Shown here piece by piece: positions 32,028 to 42,372 of a stretch of DNA of 64,000 nucleotides. Source of the stretch: Bacillus sp. FJAT-18017 (lineage in GTDB: Bacteria > Bacillota > Bacilli > Bacillales > Cytobacillaceae); NCBI RefSeq assembly GCF_001278805.1, contig NZ_CP012602.1, forward strand, positions 2,386,001 to 2,450,000, in the 5' to 3' direction. A model generated the notes under the pieces. It was not told the DNA's origin, did not search any database, and saw only the letters and a list, made by a program, of their open reading frames with translations. The position numbers and the translations under genes were made by a program. Numbering within the stretch: the stretch's first letter is position 1; each line of letters begins with the position of its first letter.

Positions 32028-34640
32028 ATGCAGGAAATCGTCGATGCTTATAAATTGGCAGTCGAACAAACTAAAAAGAAAATTAAAGAAGATATAAGCA
32101 AATACCTTGAAACGAAGGAAGCTCTGCCGCCTTTTAATCAATATGCTGAAGATCGTATGCATTATTTAGAACAGCTCTGGGTGAATGTCTGGCTGAACAA
32201 GGCGACAAATAGCGTTTCCAAAAAAGCCAAGAAGGAATTCCTCGCTGAAAAAGGGTTTGACACCGAGGGAGTGGACAGGAAGCTAATTAATCGCCTTTTC
32301 AGAACAGAAATACGTGAATTTTCACCCTTTGATGTCAATGGGTGGGTGGACTCTGAAATTGGAAAAGCACCAGAGAAGTGGCAAAAAATGTATGACCGGG
32401 CCAGGAAGAATTATAAGGAAAGGCTAGAAGCTGAAAAAGTGCAACAGCAGCGTGAAAAAAATACACGAAGTATCGTCGAACACGCTGAAGCAGTTTTTCA
32501 TGACCATGAGATGCTGCTTTACCTGCTAACAAGACATATGGTATCGCAAGAGCTTAAGAAAGATATGGCTCAGGGGAAAAAATATAAAAGAATTGATAGT
32601 TTTAGGCTTGAGGAAAAGTTAACCGAAATTGGTCCGTTCTCTGTATATGATTATTTACATGTGTATGAATTTTTTGATGAATTTACTGGTGATATTCATA
32701 AAACAAACGACCGCGGCAGGTATTATTTTGAATACGAAACCTACTATTATCCGTACGAGAGGCTAATAGGCAGTTTTTTGCTGAGGGAATCAGCTAAATT
32801 AATTTCGGAAAGTCTCCCTGGCGAATTGGCCGGATTTTTTGTTGGCGGAGATGAAAGACCTCAAAATGGAAATTATGCTTCATTCCTCATTGCCGAAATG
32901 GCAGAGGATCTTTCTAGGGATTTCTTAGAACGGATTGCGGATGAATACATGGACGATTTGATAAACCTGTCTGACATTCCATTTGATCCGGAAAAACACC
33001 TGGCTATCTATGAACAGAACTTGGAGGAAGCCAAGAAAAGGCAGGCAGAAGAAGAAGCTAAGGCTGAGAGACAGGCTGCAGAGGAACAGAGGATGCTTGA
33101 TGAGGTATTTGGTGTTGAATACCGTATATCAAGTGTCCGAAATGTAAACTATGTTCTTCATATTGGAGAAACCAATACCGGCAAGACCCATCATGCGCTA
33201 ACAAGCATGATGGCGGCATCGAGCGGCCTATATTTGGCACCGCTCCGTCTGCTAGCTCTCGAGGTTTATGACAGGCTGAATTCACAGGGGGTACCGTGTT
33301 CACTCAAAACAGGTGAGGAAGAGAAACTTGAACCGAATGCCAATCATATTGCCTGTACGGTTGAGATGTTCCATGAAAAAGATTTTTATGAAGTGGTGGT
33401 TATCGATGAGGCACAAATGGTAGCAGACCGGGACAGGGGATTTTCCTGGTATAAGGCTATCACAAAGGCGAATGCACGTGAGGTCCACATCATTGGCAGC
33501 AGGAATATTAAAGAAATGGTGCTTCATCTGCTTGGGAATGCGGACTACGAGATGATTGAATATACCAGGGACATTCCGCTTCAAGTTGAGGATAAAGAAT
33601 TTTCCCTGAGGAACACAAGGAAGGGAGATGCGCTTGTTTGTTTTTCCAGAAAACAAGTCCTTTCAACTGCTGCCGCCCTTCAAGGTAATGGCCATAAGGT
33701 TAGTATGATATATGGCAGTATGCCTCCAGAGACTAGAAAGAAACAAATGCAAAGATTCATCGACGGGGAAACTGCGGTAATTGTCGCTACGGATGCAATT
33801 GGCATGGGCCTTAACTTGCCGATTCGCAGGATTGTATTTTTGGAAAATGAAAAATTTGATGGCACATCCAGACGCAGGCTTACTTCACAGGAAATTAAAC
33901 AGATTGCCGGGCGGGCAGGGAGAAAAGGGATCTATAATACCGGCAAAGTCGCATTCGTGTCAGATATACAAAGGATGAAAAGGCTGCTGGAAGCTGAGGA
34001 TAAGCCAGTCAATGTTTTCGCAATTGCACCAACAAACGCAGTCTTTGAGCGATTTCAACGATACAGCCGTAACCTTGGCGATTTCTTTGAGCTTTGGGAA
34101 AAATACCAGAGCCCGCCTGGGACGAAAAAGGCAGAACTGGCCGAAGAGCGCAGCCGCTATGAGCTAATTGAAGGAACCTTTCTTGAATCAAAGTTTCCTA
34201 TGATGGAGCTTTATGGCTTTCTCCATTTGCCTTTCTCGGCAAAGGAACCGCAGCTTACCGAACAATGGCTTCAGACTATGGAAGCAATTGCTACTGGAAG
34301 GGAGCTTCCTGAACCTCCGATAAAACGACGCAATCTGGAGGATATGGAGCTGACATATAAGGCAATCGGCCTTCATTTGTTATTTTTATATAAGCTTGGA
34401 ATGAGGACAGAAGCTATTTATTGGGAAAGAATGCGTGAGCAAGTTAGCGATGGAGTCCATGAAGAACTGAATGATGTAGGAAAAAGTATTCAAAAAAAAT
34501 GTAAGATCTGCGGCAAGCCTCTTCCAGCGGATTTCCCATATGGAATATGCAATGAATGCCACTCACATCAAAAGAACAGGAAATACGGGGGAAGAAAGTT
34601 TGGGAAAATGCGAAGAAGTACAAGGAGAAAACCTCAATAA
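32028..34640 (+). CDS. Suv3-like ATP-dependent RNA helicase
   Basis: 870 residues. Residues 1-360 are charged and helical, with no family I can name. Then comes a DExH helicase core: GETNTGKTHHAL (380-391, Walker A), YLAPLRLLALEVYDRL, GVPCSLKTGEE, ACTVEM, VIDEAQMVADRDRGFSW (DEAQ 460-463), CFSRKQV, IYGSMPPETR, VATDAIGMGLNLPIRRIVF and QIAGRAGR (626-633). These are the motifs of mitochondrial Suv3, including the GxTNTGKT and GMGLNL forms. A C-terminal CxxC-CxxC zinc ribbon (CKICGKPL...CNECH, about 828-851) and a basic tail suggest RNA binding. ATG 32028 has AAAGGAGT upstream. It stands alone. Confidence 0.85.
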   Translation: MQEIVDAYKLAVEQTKKKIKEDISKYLETKEALPPFNQYAEDRMHYLEQLWVNVWLNKATNSVSKKAKKEFLAEKGFDTEGVDRKLINRLFRTEIREFSPFDVNGWVDSEIGKAPEKWQKMYDRARKNYKERLEAEKVQQQREKNTRSIVEHAEAVFHDHEMLLYLLTRHMVSQELKKDMAQGKKYKRIDSFRLEEKLTEIGPFSVYDYLHVYEFFDEFTGDIHKTNDRGRYYFEYETYYYPYERLIGSFLLRESAKLISESLPGELAGFFVGGDERPQNGNYASFLIAEMAEDLSRDFLERIADEYMDDLINLSDIPFDPEKHLAIYEQNLEEAKKRQAEEEAKAERQAAEEQRMLDEVFGVEYRISSVRNVNYVLHIGETNTGKTHHALTSMMAASSGLYLAPLRLLALEVYDRLNSQGVPCSLKTGEEEKLEPNANHIACTVEMFHEKDFYEVVVIDEAQMVADRDRGFSWYKAITKANAREVHIIGSRNIKEMVLHLLGNADYEMIEYTRDIPLQVEDKEFSLRNTRKGDALVCFSRKQVLSTAAALQGNGHKVSMIYGSMPPETRKKQMQRFIDGETAVIVATDAIGMGLNLPIRRIVFLENEKFDGTSRRRLTSQEIKQIAGRAGRKGIYNTGKVAFVSDIQRMKRLLEAEDKPVNVFAIAPTNAVFERFQRYSRNLGDFFELWEKYQSPPGTKKAELAEERSRYELIEGTFLESKFPMMELYGFLHLPFSAKEPQLTEQWLQTMEAIATGRELPEPPIKRRNLEDMELTYKAIGLHLLFLYKLGMRTEAIYWERMREQVSDGVHEELNDVGKSIQKKCKICGKPLPADFPYGICNECHSHQKNRKYGGRKFGKMRRSTRRKPQ

Positions 34641-34674
34641 ATGCGAACTTATGTTCGTAATTTAGTGGGTTATA

Positions 34675-34683
34675 TGGTATAAT
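34675..34683 (+). promoter_or_regulatory. Extended -10 promoter of the holin-like toxin
   Basis: TGGTATAAT at 34675-34683 is a consensus extended -10 box; no good -35 is visible, as often with extended -10 promoters. Confidence 0.5.
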
Positions 34684-34747
34684 TAACATAATCGGTGGTT
34701 CAAAAAGGGTGGGACAAGCACTCCCGGTGAAAGGGGGTGATGCTTAT

Positions 34748-34831
34748 ATGACGGTCTTTCAAGGTTTGATGCTAGCCATTTCTTTTGCAAGCCTGATTGT
34801 TGCTGTAATTGCAGCTGCCCATAAAAAATAA
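34748..34831 (+). CDS. Putative holin-like type I toxin peptide
   Basis: 27 residues: one hydrophobic helix with a short polar start (MTVFQGLMLAISFASL) and a basic end (AAHKK). This is the typical form of the 'putative holin-like toxin' peptides of Bacillales, relatives of TxpA/Fst-type type I toxins that insert into the membrane. The ribosome site AAAGGGGGTGA is very strong. Downstream lie an AACCC...GGGTT stem and a terminator, the usual architecture. In such loci an antisense RNA overlaps the 3' region; I could not fix a clear minus-strand promoter. Confidence 0.75.
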   Translation: MTVFQGLMLAISFASLIVAVIAAAHKK

Positions 34832-34908
34832 CCCACCCTTCAGCCGGCAAGCGATAAAGGCGGGTTAATTGACTTTAAATCCGATTCCACAACCGGGAAC
34901 CATCGATG

Positions 34909-34950
34909 GGGCTGTGCATGCTGTAACCATGCATGGCCTTCTTATTTTTA
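34909..34950 (+). terminator. Terminator of the toxin transcript
   Basis: GGCTGTGCATG and CATGCATGGCC with a CTGTAAC loop, followed by a T-rich run. A minus-strand T-tract is absent. Confidence 0.7.
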
Positions 34951-35049
34951 TTTCTTCTTTAGTTCATTATACCTGAAATTCTTAAAAAAGAAAATATCGT
35001 TGCCTTTAGGAAACCAAAAAGGAAGTATGTTAATAATGTAATTTGAATA

Positions 35050-35943
35050 TTATCGTTTTACCTCATTGTATCTCCTAGTGACAGCAGGCCAATTGACGAC
35101 ATTCCACCAATTATCCACGTATTTACCGCGATTGTTTTCGTATTGAAGGTAATAAGCATGTTCCCAAACATCAAGTGGCAGAAGTGGAATGACATCCCAT
35201 TGGCTGAGGTTTTGATGCTTTTCTGCCTGAAGGATTTCGAAGCGCCTTGCCCTTGGCGACCAAACAAGGATTGCCCAGCCTGAGCCTTCCACTTTTTTTG
35301 CTGCTTCACTAAAATGTGCTTTAAACTTATCGAAACTGCCAAATGCACGGTTTATTTCATTTAAAAGCTCACCCTGGGGCCTCCCTCCAGCATTTGGTGC
35401 CATCGTTTCCCAAAAGAGTGTATGCAAATAATGTCCCGCTCCATTGAAAGCTGCTTCCCTTTCCCAGTGCTTCAATAAAGTAAAATCGTTGGTTTCCCTC
35501 GCTCTCGCCATTTCAGATTCAGCCTTATTTAAGCCGTCTACGTAAGCTTGATGGTGCTGAGTATGATGGAGCAGCATGATCCGCCTGTTAATATACGGTT
35601 CGAGTGCCCCGTATTCGTATGGAAGCGGTGGAAGCACATGTCTGCCTATCGGTATTTGCCGGGCAAGACCTCCTCCTGTATGTTGTTCTTCAACCTGCAG
35701 CCATTTTTCATAAAGAACATTTGCCTTATTTTCGGCATCCAGTGCATATTCAGGTGATTGTTCACTTCTCTGTTCAAGGCTGCTCTCTAATTCTTCCAAA
35801 AAAAGGTCCAGTGAACGAGTAAAATCAGGCAATGTACCAGGTGCGGACCTATCCTGCAGTAAAGCCGTTGAATGTACTTTCATTCCCAAAGCCCAATTCT
35901 TAAGTTCGTTAATGTAATGAATTGCATCTGTTCGCACTACCAT
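35050..35943 (-). CDS. sodF: Fe/Mn superoxide dismutase with N-terminal extension (SodF type)
   Basis: 297 residues. The C-terminal 200 form a normal Fe/Mn superoxide dismutase: LPPLPYEYGALEPYI, LLHHTQHHQAYVDGLN (first ligand), GHYLHTLFWETM (second His) and LPLDVWEHAYYLQY (Asp and His ligands). The first 95 residues are an extra acidic, helical region of unknown function, as in B. subtilis SodF. There is no signal peptide, so the enzyme is cytosolic or spore-associated. The minus-strand ATG 35943 has GGGAGGG about 5 bases upstream. Metal preference cannot be read with certainty. Confidence 0.88.
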   Translation of the reverse strand: MVVRTDAIHYINELKNWALGMKVHSTALLQDRSAPGTLPDFTRSLDLFLEELESSLEQRSEQSPEYALDAENKANVLYEKWLQVEEQHTGGGLARQIPIGRHVLPPLPYEYGALEPYINRRIMLLHHTQHHQAYVDGLNKAESEMARARETNDFTLLKHWEREAAFNGAGHYLHTLFWETMAPNAGGRPQGELLNEINRAFGSFDKFKAHFSEAAKKVEGSGWAILVWSPRARRFEILQAEKHQNLSQWDVIPLLPLDVWEHAYYLQYENNRGKYVDNWWNVVNWPAVTRRYNEVKR

Positions 35944-36160
35944 CCCTCCCTATTCATCCTGCCAACATAAATAGTATGTTTGAATCCAGTATTTAGCACT
36001 TTTATTTTTTACTGTCTCAGTTGAACTAAATAGTTTTATTTTACTGGAAACGAAGGTACAGAAATATAAACGAAATGCTAGTAAATCTTTCGTGGCAGAG
36101 TGTTTCGATGTACTTTACGACAGCATTCTCTTAAACTCTCTCTGATTAGAGGTCTTTTGA

Positions 36161-36354
36161 GTGTTCGAAAATCTGACGAGAAATTATTTTCAGATAATAT
36201 TATTTTTTCGAGCACAGGTTTTCTTTTTTAGAAAGTGGGGTATAGAAAAGCTTGGGTATAAGCTGTATGGAACCGCTTTCTAAAAATATTATTAAAAAAT
36301 AATAACTTTTCGGATAATATATAAGAGGTTTTTACGTTCGATATGTCGAAAAGT
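36161..36354 (+). promoter_or_regulatory. Hairpin-rich leader region of the glg operon
   Basis: Three strong inverted repeats lie in a row: GTGTTCGAAAA (36161) with TTTTCGAGCAC (36205); TTTAGAAAGTGG (36227) with CCGCTTTCTAAA (36273); ACTTTTCG (36305) with CGAAAAGT (36347), which encloses TTCGA-TATG-TCGAA. A cre-like sequence TGGAACCGCTTTCT (36268-36281) lies inside the second. The whole gap 35944-36455 has no gene. I could not fix the promoter; sigma-E control is known for glg in B. subtilis, but its boxes are not clear here. Confidence 0.55.
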
Positions 36355-36455
36355 AATGTATGACCTGTAGGATGGTTATGCAGGAAATAATTATTAGGTT
36401 TATACAGGTAATTATAAGGAAACTAGAATACTATTAAAAATGGCAGGTGAACGGG

Positions 36456-38414
36456 ATGGTATTTCGTCCAACAGAATACCAGCTTCATTTATTTCATGAA
36501 GGAGCGCTTTTCAAAAGCCACGAACTATTTGGGGCGCATGTCCTGAATGATGGGGACCAGCCATACACCCGATTCTGCGTTTGGGCTCCAAACGCTGTTG
36601 AAGTCCGACTTGCAGGGGATTTTAATAACTGGAATTCCGAGGGCTACTCATTTGAAAGAGTGAATAAAGAAGGTGTATGGGTCTATTACGCAAAAGAGGA
36701 TATGACCGGTGCCATCTACAAATATGAAATAACCTCAAAGACAGGAGAAAAGCTTTTAAAGGCTGATCCGTACGCATTCTTTTCAGAACTGCGGCCAAAT
36801 ACCGCTTCTGTCGTCCAACCGCTTGCAGGGTATAAATGGAATGACCAGTCCTGGCTGAAGAAAAGGGCGAAAAAGGAACCTATCGGTGAACCAACAGCGA
36901 TATATGAAGTGCATCTTGGGTCGTGGAAAAAGAAAGAAGATGGGGAATTCCTCACATACCGGGAAATTGCTGATGAACTGATACCTTATGTTCTTGAACA
37001 TGGTTATTCTCATATTGAAGTGATGCCTGTTACCGAGCACCCCCTGGATATTTCATGGGGCTACCAGACCACAGGCTATTTCTCGGTTACAAGCAGATAC
37101 GGCTCTCCGCATGATTTCATGTATTTCGTGGATAAATGTCATCAGAATGGCATTGGGGTCATTCTTGATTGGGTTCCTGGACACTTCTGTAAGGATGCCC
37201 ATGGCTTATACCGGTTCGACGGCGGATTTGCCTATGAATATAAGAAAGAAATCGATAGGGAAAATCATGTATGGGGAACAGCCAATTTTGATCTTGGGAG
37301 GACTGAAGTAATCAGTTTCCTGATCTCGAGCGCGATTTTTTGGATTGAACACTACCATATTGATGGCTTCAGAGTCGATGCCGTTGCCAATATTATCTAT
37401 TGGCCGAATTCTGAAAGGGCGGTCAACTCATTTGGGATTGAATTCCTTAAAAAACTCAACTCCGCTATAACTAAATTTTCACCTAATATCCTCATGATTG
37501 CCGAGGATTCCACGGATTGGCCAAAAGTAACTGAGTCCCCGGACAATGGCGGCCTTGGATTTACCTTTAAGTGGAATATGGGCTGGATGAATGACATGCT
37601 CAAGTATATGGAAACAGACCCAAACCAGCGCAGGCAACATCATAATAAGGTGACCTTCTCACTTATGTATGCTTTTTCCGAAAATTTTGTTCTGCCTTTC
37701 TCTCATGATGAAGTGGTTCACGGTAAGAAGTCACTTCTCGATAAAATGCCGGGAGATTATTGGCAGAAATTTGCCCAACTCCGACTGCTTCTCGGATATC
37801 AAACAACCCATCCAGGGAAAAAACTGACTTTCATGGGTACAGAGCTGGGCCAATTTTCCGAATGGAAAGATAAGGAGCAGCTCGATTGGCATCTTCTCGA
37901 TTATGAGAAGCATACGGAATTGAACCATTATGTGAAAGAGCTTAACAAATTATATAAGCGTTCAAAACCGCTATATGAATTAGACTCCTCACCCGATGGC
38001 TTCGAATGGATTGACCCAAACAACCATCATCAATCTGTTTTCTCGTTCTTGCGGATCGGCAACAGAGACGATGAATTCTTAATTGTGGTTTGCAATTTCA
38101 CCTGGCAGGCTTATTCCAATTACAGGATAGGAGTTCCCGCTCCAGAAAGGTATCGGGAAATCCTCAACAGCGATGATGTGGAATTTGGCGGTTCAGGTGT
38201 AATCAATAAAAAAGTAATTAAGGCAGAGGAGATTCCGTATCATGGGAAGCCATTTTCGGTTGTAATGAATGTACCGCCGTACGGAATATCGATTTTAAGG
38301 CCTGTTAAAAAGAGAAAGGGGATAAATGCCAATGTCAAAGAAGAGGATGGTAGCCATGCTTCTGGCGGGAGGCCAGGGCAGCAGGCTAAACTCACTAACA
38401 AAAGAATTGGCTAA
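36456..38414 (+). CDS. glgB: 1,4-alpha-glucan branching enzyme
   Basis: 652 residues from ATG 36456 (AGGTGA 5 bases upstream; an in-frame GTG at 36447 overlaps that site). The N-terminal CBM48 has [20 protein letters not shown]. The GH13 barrel has [31 protein letters not shown] with the nucleophile Asp, MIAEDSTDW with the acid Glu, and [14 protein letters not shown]. It makes alpha-1,6 branches in glycogen. The C-terminus runs about 30 residues past the usual end and overlaps the glgC start by 89 bases; this tail ([20 protein letters not shown]) looks non-functional. First gene of glgBCDAP. Confidence 0.94.
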   Translation: MVFRPTEYQLHLFHEGALFKSHELFGAHVLNDGDQPYTRFCVWAPNAVEVRLAGDFNNWNSEGYSFERVNKEGVWVYYAKEDMTGAIYKYEITSKTGEKLLKADPYAFFSELRPNTASVVQPLAGYKWNDQSWLKKRAKKEPIGEPTAIYEVHLGSWKKKEDGEFLTYREIADELIPYVLEHGYSHIEVMPVTEHPLDISWGYQTTGYFSVTSRYGSPHDFMYFVDKCHQNGIGVILDWVPGHFCKDAHGLYRFDGGFAYEYKKEIDRENHVWGTANFDLGRTEVISFLISSAIFWIEHYHIDGFRVDAVANIIYWPNSERAVNSFGIEFLKKLNSAITKFSPNILMIAEDSTDWPKVTESPDNGGLGFTFKWNMGWMNDMLKYMETDPNQRRQHHNKVTFSLMYAFSENFVLPFSHDEVVHGKKSLLDKMPGDYWQKFAQLRLLLGYQTTHPGKKLTFMGTELGQFSEWKDKEQLDWHLLDYEKHTELNHYVKELNKLYKRSKPLYELDSSPDGFEWIDPNNHHQSVFSFLRIGNRDDEFLIVVCNFTWQAYSNYRIGVPAPERYREILNSDDVEFGGSGVINKKVIKAEEIPYHGKPFSVVMNVPPYGISILRPVKKRKGINANVKEEDGSHASGGRPGQQAKLTNKRIG

Positions 38415-39477
38415 GCCGGGAGTCCCGTTCGGGGGCAAATACAGAATCATTGATTTTCCGCTTAGCAACTGCACGAATTCAGGAGTTTATACGGTTGGGG
38501 TACTGACCCAGTATCAGCCACTTGTCCTGAACAGTTATATCGGGATTGGAAGCGCCTGGGACCTCGATAGGATGGATGGGGGAGTAACCGTACTTCCGCC
38601 ATACAGTGTCTCATCGGAAGTGAAATGGTATGACGGAACAGCAAGTGCCATCTTCCAGAATCTAAATTATCTTAGGCAATATGACCCTGAATATGTACTG
38701 ATTTTATCAGGAGACCATATTTATAAAATGAATTATGAACTTATGCTAGACCATCATATTGAAAATAACGCTGATGTCACAATATCAGTTATCGAGGTCC
38801 CTTGGGACGAAGCCAGCCGATTTGGCATTATGAATACCAATGAGGACTTGTCGATTGTGGAATTTGATGAAAAGCCTAAAAATCCGAAGAGCAACCTTGC
38901 ATCTATGGGGATATATATCTTTAATTGGAAGGTTCTTGAGGAGTATTTAAACCGCGATGATGAAAACCCGGAATCGTCCCATGACTTTGGGAAGGATATT
39001 ATTCCGCTGCTGCTAAGGGATGAAAAGAAACTTGTGGCTTATCCTTTCAAGGGCTACTGGAAGGACGTTGGTACTGTTCAAAGCCTTTGGGAAGCTAACA
39101 TGGATTTACTCGATGAAACATCGGAATTGAATCTGTTTGATCATTCGTGGAGGATTTATTCGGTTAACCCGAATCAGCCGCCGCAATATATTTGTCCGGA
39201 AGCCCGATTGACGGAATCTCTTGTCAATGAAGGCTGTGTTATTGAAGGAGAAGTTGTGAAGACGGTTGTATTCCAGGGCGTTTCCATTAAAGAAGGAGCG
39301 TTGGTAAAAGAATCTGTTATTATGCCGGATGCAGTGATTGGCTCTGGCAGCGTAATTGAGAAGGCTATTGTTTCACCTGGCATTTCCATTCCTGAGGGAG
39401 CTGTTATTAAAGGCAGCGATGGGGAAGTAGTACTAATCTCTGAAGACACACTGGAAGAACTATTATCTAAACAGTAA
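38326..39477 (+). CDS. glgC: Glucose-1-phosphate adenylyltransferase, catalytic subunit
   Basis: 383 residues. The N-terminal nucleotidyltransferase has [49 protein letters not shown] and SGDHIYKM with the metal Asp. The C-terminal left-handed beta-helix repeats ([25 protein letters not shown]) follow. It makes ADP-glucose. ATG 38326 or 38332 may be used; AAGGGG lies just upstream. It overlaps glgB, so coupling is likely. In Bacillus GlgC works with GlgD as a hetero-oligomer. Confidence 0.94.
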   Translation: MPMSKKRMVAMLLAGGQGSRLNSLTKELAKPGVPFGGKYRIIDFPLSNCTNSGVYTVGVLTQYQPLVLNSYIGIGSAWDLDRMDGGVTVLPPYSVSSEVKWYDGTASAIFQNLNYLRQYDPEYVLILSGDHIYKMNYELMLDHHIENNADVTISVIEVPWDEASRFGIMNTNEDLSIVEFDEKPKNPKSNLASMGIYIFNWKVLEEYLNRDDENPESSHDFGKDIIPLLLRDEKKLVAYPFKGYWKDVGTVQSLWEANMDLLDETSELNLFDHSWRIYSVNPNQPPQYICPEARLTESLVNEGCVIEGEVVKTVVFQGVSIKEGALVKESVIMPDAVIGSGSVIEKAIVSPGISIPEGAVIKGSDGEVVLISEDTLEELLSKQ

Positions 39478-39478
39478 C

Positions 39479-39858
39479 AAAAGCGGAAGCGTCTTCGTGA
39501 CAGGCAAAGAACGCCTCGCGACAGGCAAAGAACTGCCTGTCTCTGCGATGTTAATTCAAGGAAGCTTTCCTTTGTGTCCCTGCGATGATTAATCTAAGGA
39601 GCTTTCCTTAGTGGTCATCGCCGTACAAAATGGAGGGACTTCGACTGAGATAAGGTGAAACTTCCATCAGCTATTTTTGCTGATGGTTAGTTGAACGAAT
39701 CGGACCTTTAGGATCAGTTGCCGACGAAGGAGGCTTACTGAGCCTTAAGAGTGGGATAAAGGAATCACGAAGAGCGTAAGCGAATCGATGATGACTTATC
39801 GTAGGGAGGAGGCCTGAAGTTTGCGCACGCGTAGACGCTGGAGCTAGACGTAGATATG
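39479..39858 (+). repeat. Interspersed repeat, copy B, inside the glg operon
   Basis: It begins 2 bases after the glgC stop with AAAAGCGGAAGCGTCTTCGT and ends CGCTGGAGCTAGACGTAGAT just before the glgD ribosome site. It matches copy A (3517-3730, inverted) at both ends and in most of the middle. It has about 104 additional bases after GGACTTCGACTGAGATAA that copy A lacks, including a CCATCAGC/GCTGATGG hairpin. No reading frame in it is supported. The element separates glgC and glgD by 418 bases in an otherwise tight operon. Confidence 0.85.
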
Positions 39859-39895
39859 TTCGATAAACTAGCAATTAAAAAAGGAGGGGCCATTC

Positions 39896-40921
39896 TTGAA
39901 CAAGGATATGCTAGGTATTATAGATGCAACGACCGTTCATAAAGGTCTTGAAGAACTGACAATTCACCGTTCTGTCGCCGCTATTCCGTTTGGGGGCAGG
40001 TATCGCCTGATTGACTTTATACTCTCCAACATGGTGAATTCTGGCGTTCAAAGTGTCGGGATATTTTCGAAATACCAATACAGGTCATTGATGGACCATC
40101 TTGGCTCAGGCAGAAACTGGGATTTAAACAGAAAGAGGGATGGTCTGTTTTTCTTCCCGTCCACAAGCCTTGATAAGCCGGTGACGGGCATAGGGCCGTT
40201 TGAGGATTTTGCTGCAAATATTGACTTTTTTAAACGAAGCAATCAAAAGTATGCCCTCGTCGCCAACTCCTATACCGTATTCAGTATGGATTTCAGGGAG
40301 GCCCTTGATAACCATATCCAAAATGGAAGTGATATAACTGAAGTTCGGAAAGATGGCGCTTCGCTTGGCATTTATTTGTTGAAAAAGGACCTGTTGATAG
40401 ACTTGATCGAAAAAAGGAATGAAACAGGCTATTTAAGCATGCGCGATGCTGTAACGGATTTAAATGCTCCGTTTAAAATCGACTATTTTTCATATGAAGG
40501 CTTCGCTATCATGGTTGATTCAATCAGCAGCTATTTTGAAGCTAGCAAAAGCCTGCTTCAGCCTGAAATATGGCAGCGCCTTTTCGTAAAAGGAAGACCA
40601 ATTCTTACGAAGGTTAAGGATGAACCGCCTGCAAGGTACACATCTACCTCTTCTGTCCATAATGCGATGATTGCAAACGGCAGCTATATAGAAGGTGTTG
40701 TTGAAAACAGCATTATTGCTAGAGGTGTAACTATTGGCAAAGGCTCGATTGTAAAAAATAGCATCATTATGCAAAAGACAAAGATTGGTGAAAATTGCGT
40801 CCTCGACCATGTTATATTGGATAAAGATGTAAAGATAGCGGATGGCACGGAGCTGAGAGGCGAAGAAGGGAATCCGAATGTTATCCGCAAGGGCAGAGTA
40901 CAGGGAGTGTGGAAAAACTAG
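39896..40921 (+). CDS. glgD: Glucose-1-phosphate adenylyltransferase, regulatory subunit
   Basis: 341 residues. Similar to GlgC but without the AGGxGxRL nucleotide loop: it opens [38 protein letters not shown] and [20 protein letters not shown] are kept, and the C-terminal beta-helix is present ([20 protein letters not shown]). GlgD stimulates GlgC in Bacillus-type enzymes. The start is TTG 39896, with AAGGAGGGG 6 bases upstream. Its stop overlaps the glgA start by one base. Confidence 0.93.
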   Translation: MNKDMLGIIDATTVHKGLEELTIHRSVAAIPFGGRYRLIDFILSNMVNSGVQSVGIFSKYQYRSLMDHLGSGRNWDLNRKRDGLFFFPSTSLDKPVTGIGPFEDFAANIDFFKRSNQKYALVANSYTVFSMDFREALDNHIQNGSDITEVRKDGASLGIYLLKKDLLIDLIEKRNETGYLSMRDAVTDLNAPFKIDYFSYEGFAIMVDSISSYFEASKSLLQPEIWQRLFVKGRPILTKVKDEPPARYTSTSSVHNAMIANGSYIEGVVENSIIARGVTIGKGSIVKNSIIMQKTKIGENCVLDHVILDKDVKIADGTELRGEEGNPNVIRKGRVQGVWKN

Positions 40922-42372
40922 TGAAACTTCTTTTTGCAGTATCGGAGTGTGTACCATTCATAAAATCTGGCGGTCTTGCAGATGTTGCTGGTTCCCTCCC
41001 GAAAGAATTAACAAAACTGGGCTATGATGTCAGGGTTATGCTCCCTAAATATACACTGATTCCTGATGAATTCAGGAAAAAAATGCGGAAGGTGACCGAT
41101 TTCACTGTCCAGCTCGGCTGGCGAAACCAGTATTGCGGGATTGAACAGCTTGAGCATGAAGGAATCACATACTATTTTATTGATAACCAATATTATTTTT
41201 ATCGAAGCCAAATGTACGGTGATTATGATGAAGGCGAGAAATTCTCTTTCTTTAACCGCGCCGTTCTTGAAAGCATTGAACAACTTGGTTTTTACCCTGA
41301 TATTATCCATTGCCACGATTGGCATACAGGGATGATTCCTTTCCTTTTGCAGGAGCAATATCGCCAAAGGGAAGGCTATGAAACCATCAAGACTGTTTTT
41401 ACGATTCATAACCTGCAGTTTCAAGGAATCTTTCCAAAGGAAGTCATGAATGATCTGCTTGGCCTTGATGACAGGTATTTCAATTCTCAACAGCTTGAAT
41501 TTCACGGAAACATCAACTTTATGAAAGCCGCACTGATTTCCGCTGATAAGATTACCACAGTCAGCCCTACCTATAGGGAAGAAATTAAAACAGCTTATTT
41601 TGGGGAACGGCTGGATGGTGTCCTTAGAATGAGAAGCTGGGATCTCGAAGGAATTGTGAATGGCATCGATAATGATTTATATAATCCCGAGGATGATCCG
41701 TTTTTGGCCGCACCTTTTTCTTCCGGGGATCTGGAAGACAGGATTAAGAACAAGCGGGCCATTCAGGAACATTTCGGACTGCCGCGGGAGGACGGGACGC
41801 CTCTGATTGCAATGGTCACAAGGCTTACGAAGCAGAAAGGGCTGGATCTTGTACGGGGTGTTTTTCATGAAATTATGGCTACTGGCGCACAGCTGATTGT
41901 ACTTGGAACAGGCGACAGGGAATTCGAAACCTTTTTCAGTCAGATGAGCAGCCAGTATCCTGAACAATGCAAAGCATTCATTGGGTTTGATGAATCGTTT
42001 GCCCACCGGATTTATGCCGGCGCTGACCTGTTTTTGATGCCGTCAAAATTTGAGCCATGCGGCCTTAGCCAACTTATCGCAATGCGGTATGGGGCTGTCC
42101 CGATCGTTAGGGAAACCGGCGGCCTTAATGATACGGTCAAACCGTATAACGAATTTACCGGTAAAGGGAATGGCTTTACGTTCACCAACTTTAATGCGCA
42201 TGATATGCTCTATACAATTGAACGCGCAATATCTTTCTATCACCATAAAAATGAGTGGGAAAATATTGTGAAAAAAATGATGGAACTCGACTTCAGCTGG
42301 ACTCAGTCTGCTCGTGAATACGGGAAGTTGTACAGCAGTCTTGTAAAAAGGAGTGATTCTCATGTTTTCTAA
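40921..42372 (+). CDS. glgA: Glycogen synthase (ADP-glucose type)
   Basis: 483 residues from GTG 40921. [20 protein letters not shown] holds the KxGGL ADP-glucose loop; [13 protein letters not shown] and [17 protein letters not shown] lie in the first GT5 domain; [12 protein letters not shown] and the C-terminal [19 protein letters not shown], with the catalytic Glu, close the second. It transfers glucose from ADP-glucose to growing glycogen. The alternative GTG 40909 would add four residues; the chosen start matches known GlgA N-termini. It overlaps glgP by 11 bases. Confidence 0.94.
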   Translation: MKLLFAVSECVPFIKSGGLADVAGSLPKELTKLGYDVRVMLPKYTLIPDEFRKKMRKVTDFTVQLGWRNQYCGIEQLEHEGITYYFIDNQYYFYRSQMYGDYDEGEKFSFFNRAVLESIEQLGFYPDIIHCHDWHTGMIPFLLQEQYRQREGYETIKTVFTIHNLQFQGIFPKEVMNDLLGLDDRYFNSQQLEFHGNINFMKAALISADKITTVSPTYREEIKTAYFGERLDGVLRMRSWDLEGIVNGIDNDLYNPEDDPFLAAPFSSGDLEDRIKNKRAIQEHFGLPREDGTPLIAMVTRLTKQKGLDLVRGVFHEIMATGAQLIVLGTGDREFETFFSQMSSQYPEQCKAFIGFDESFAHRIYAGADLFLMPSKFEPCGLSQLIAMRYGAVPIVRETGGLNDTVKPYNEFTGKGNGFTFTNFNAHDMLYTIERAISFYHHKNEWENIVKKMMELDFSWTQSAREYGKLYSSLVKRSDSHVF

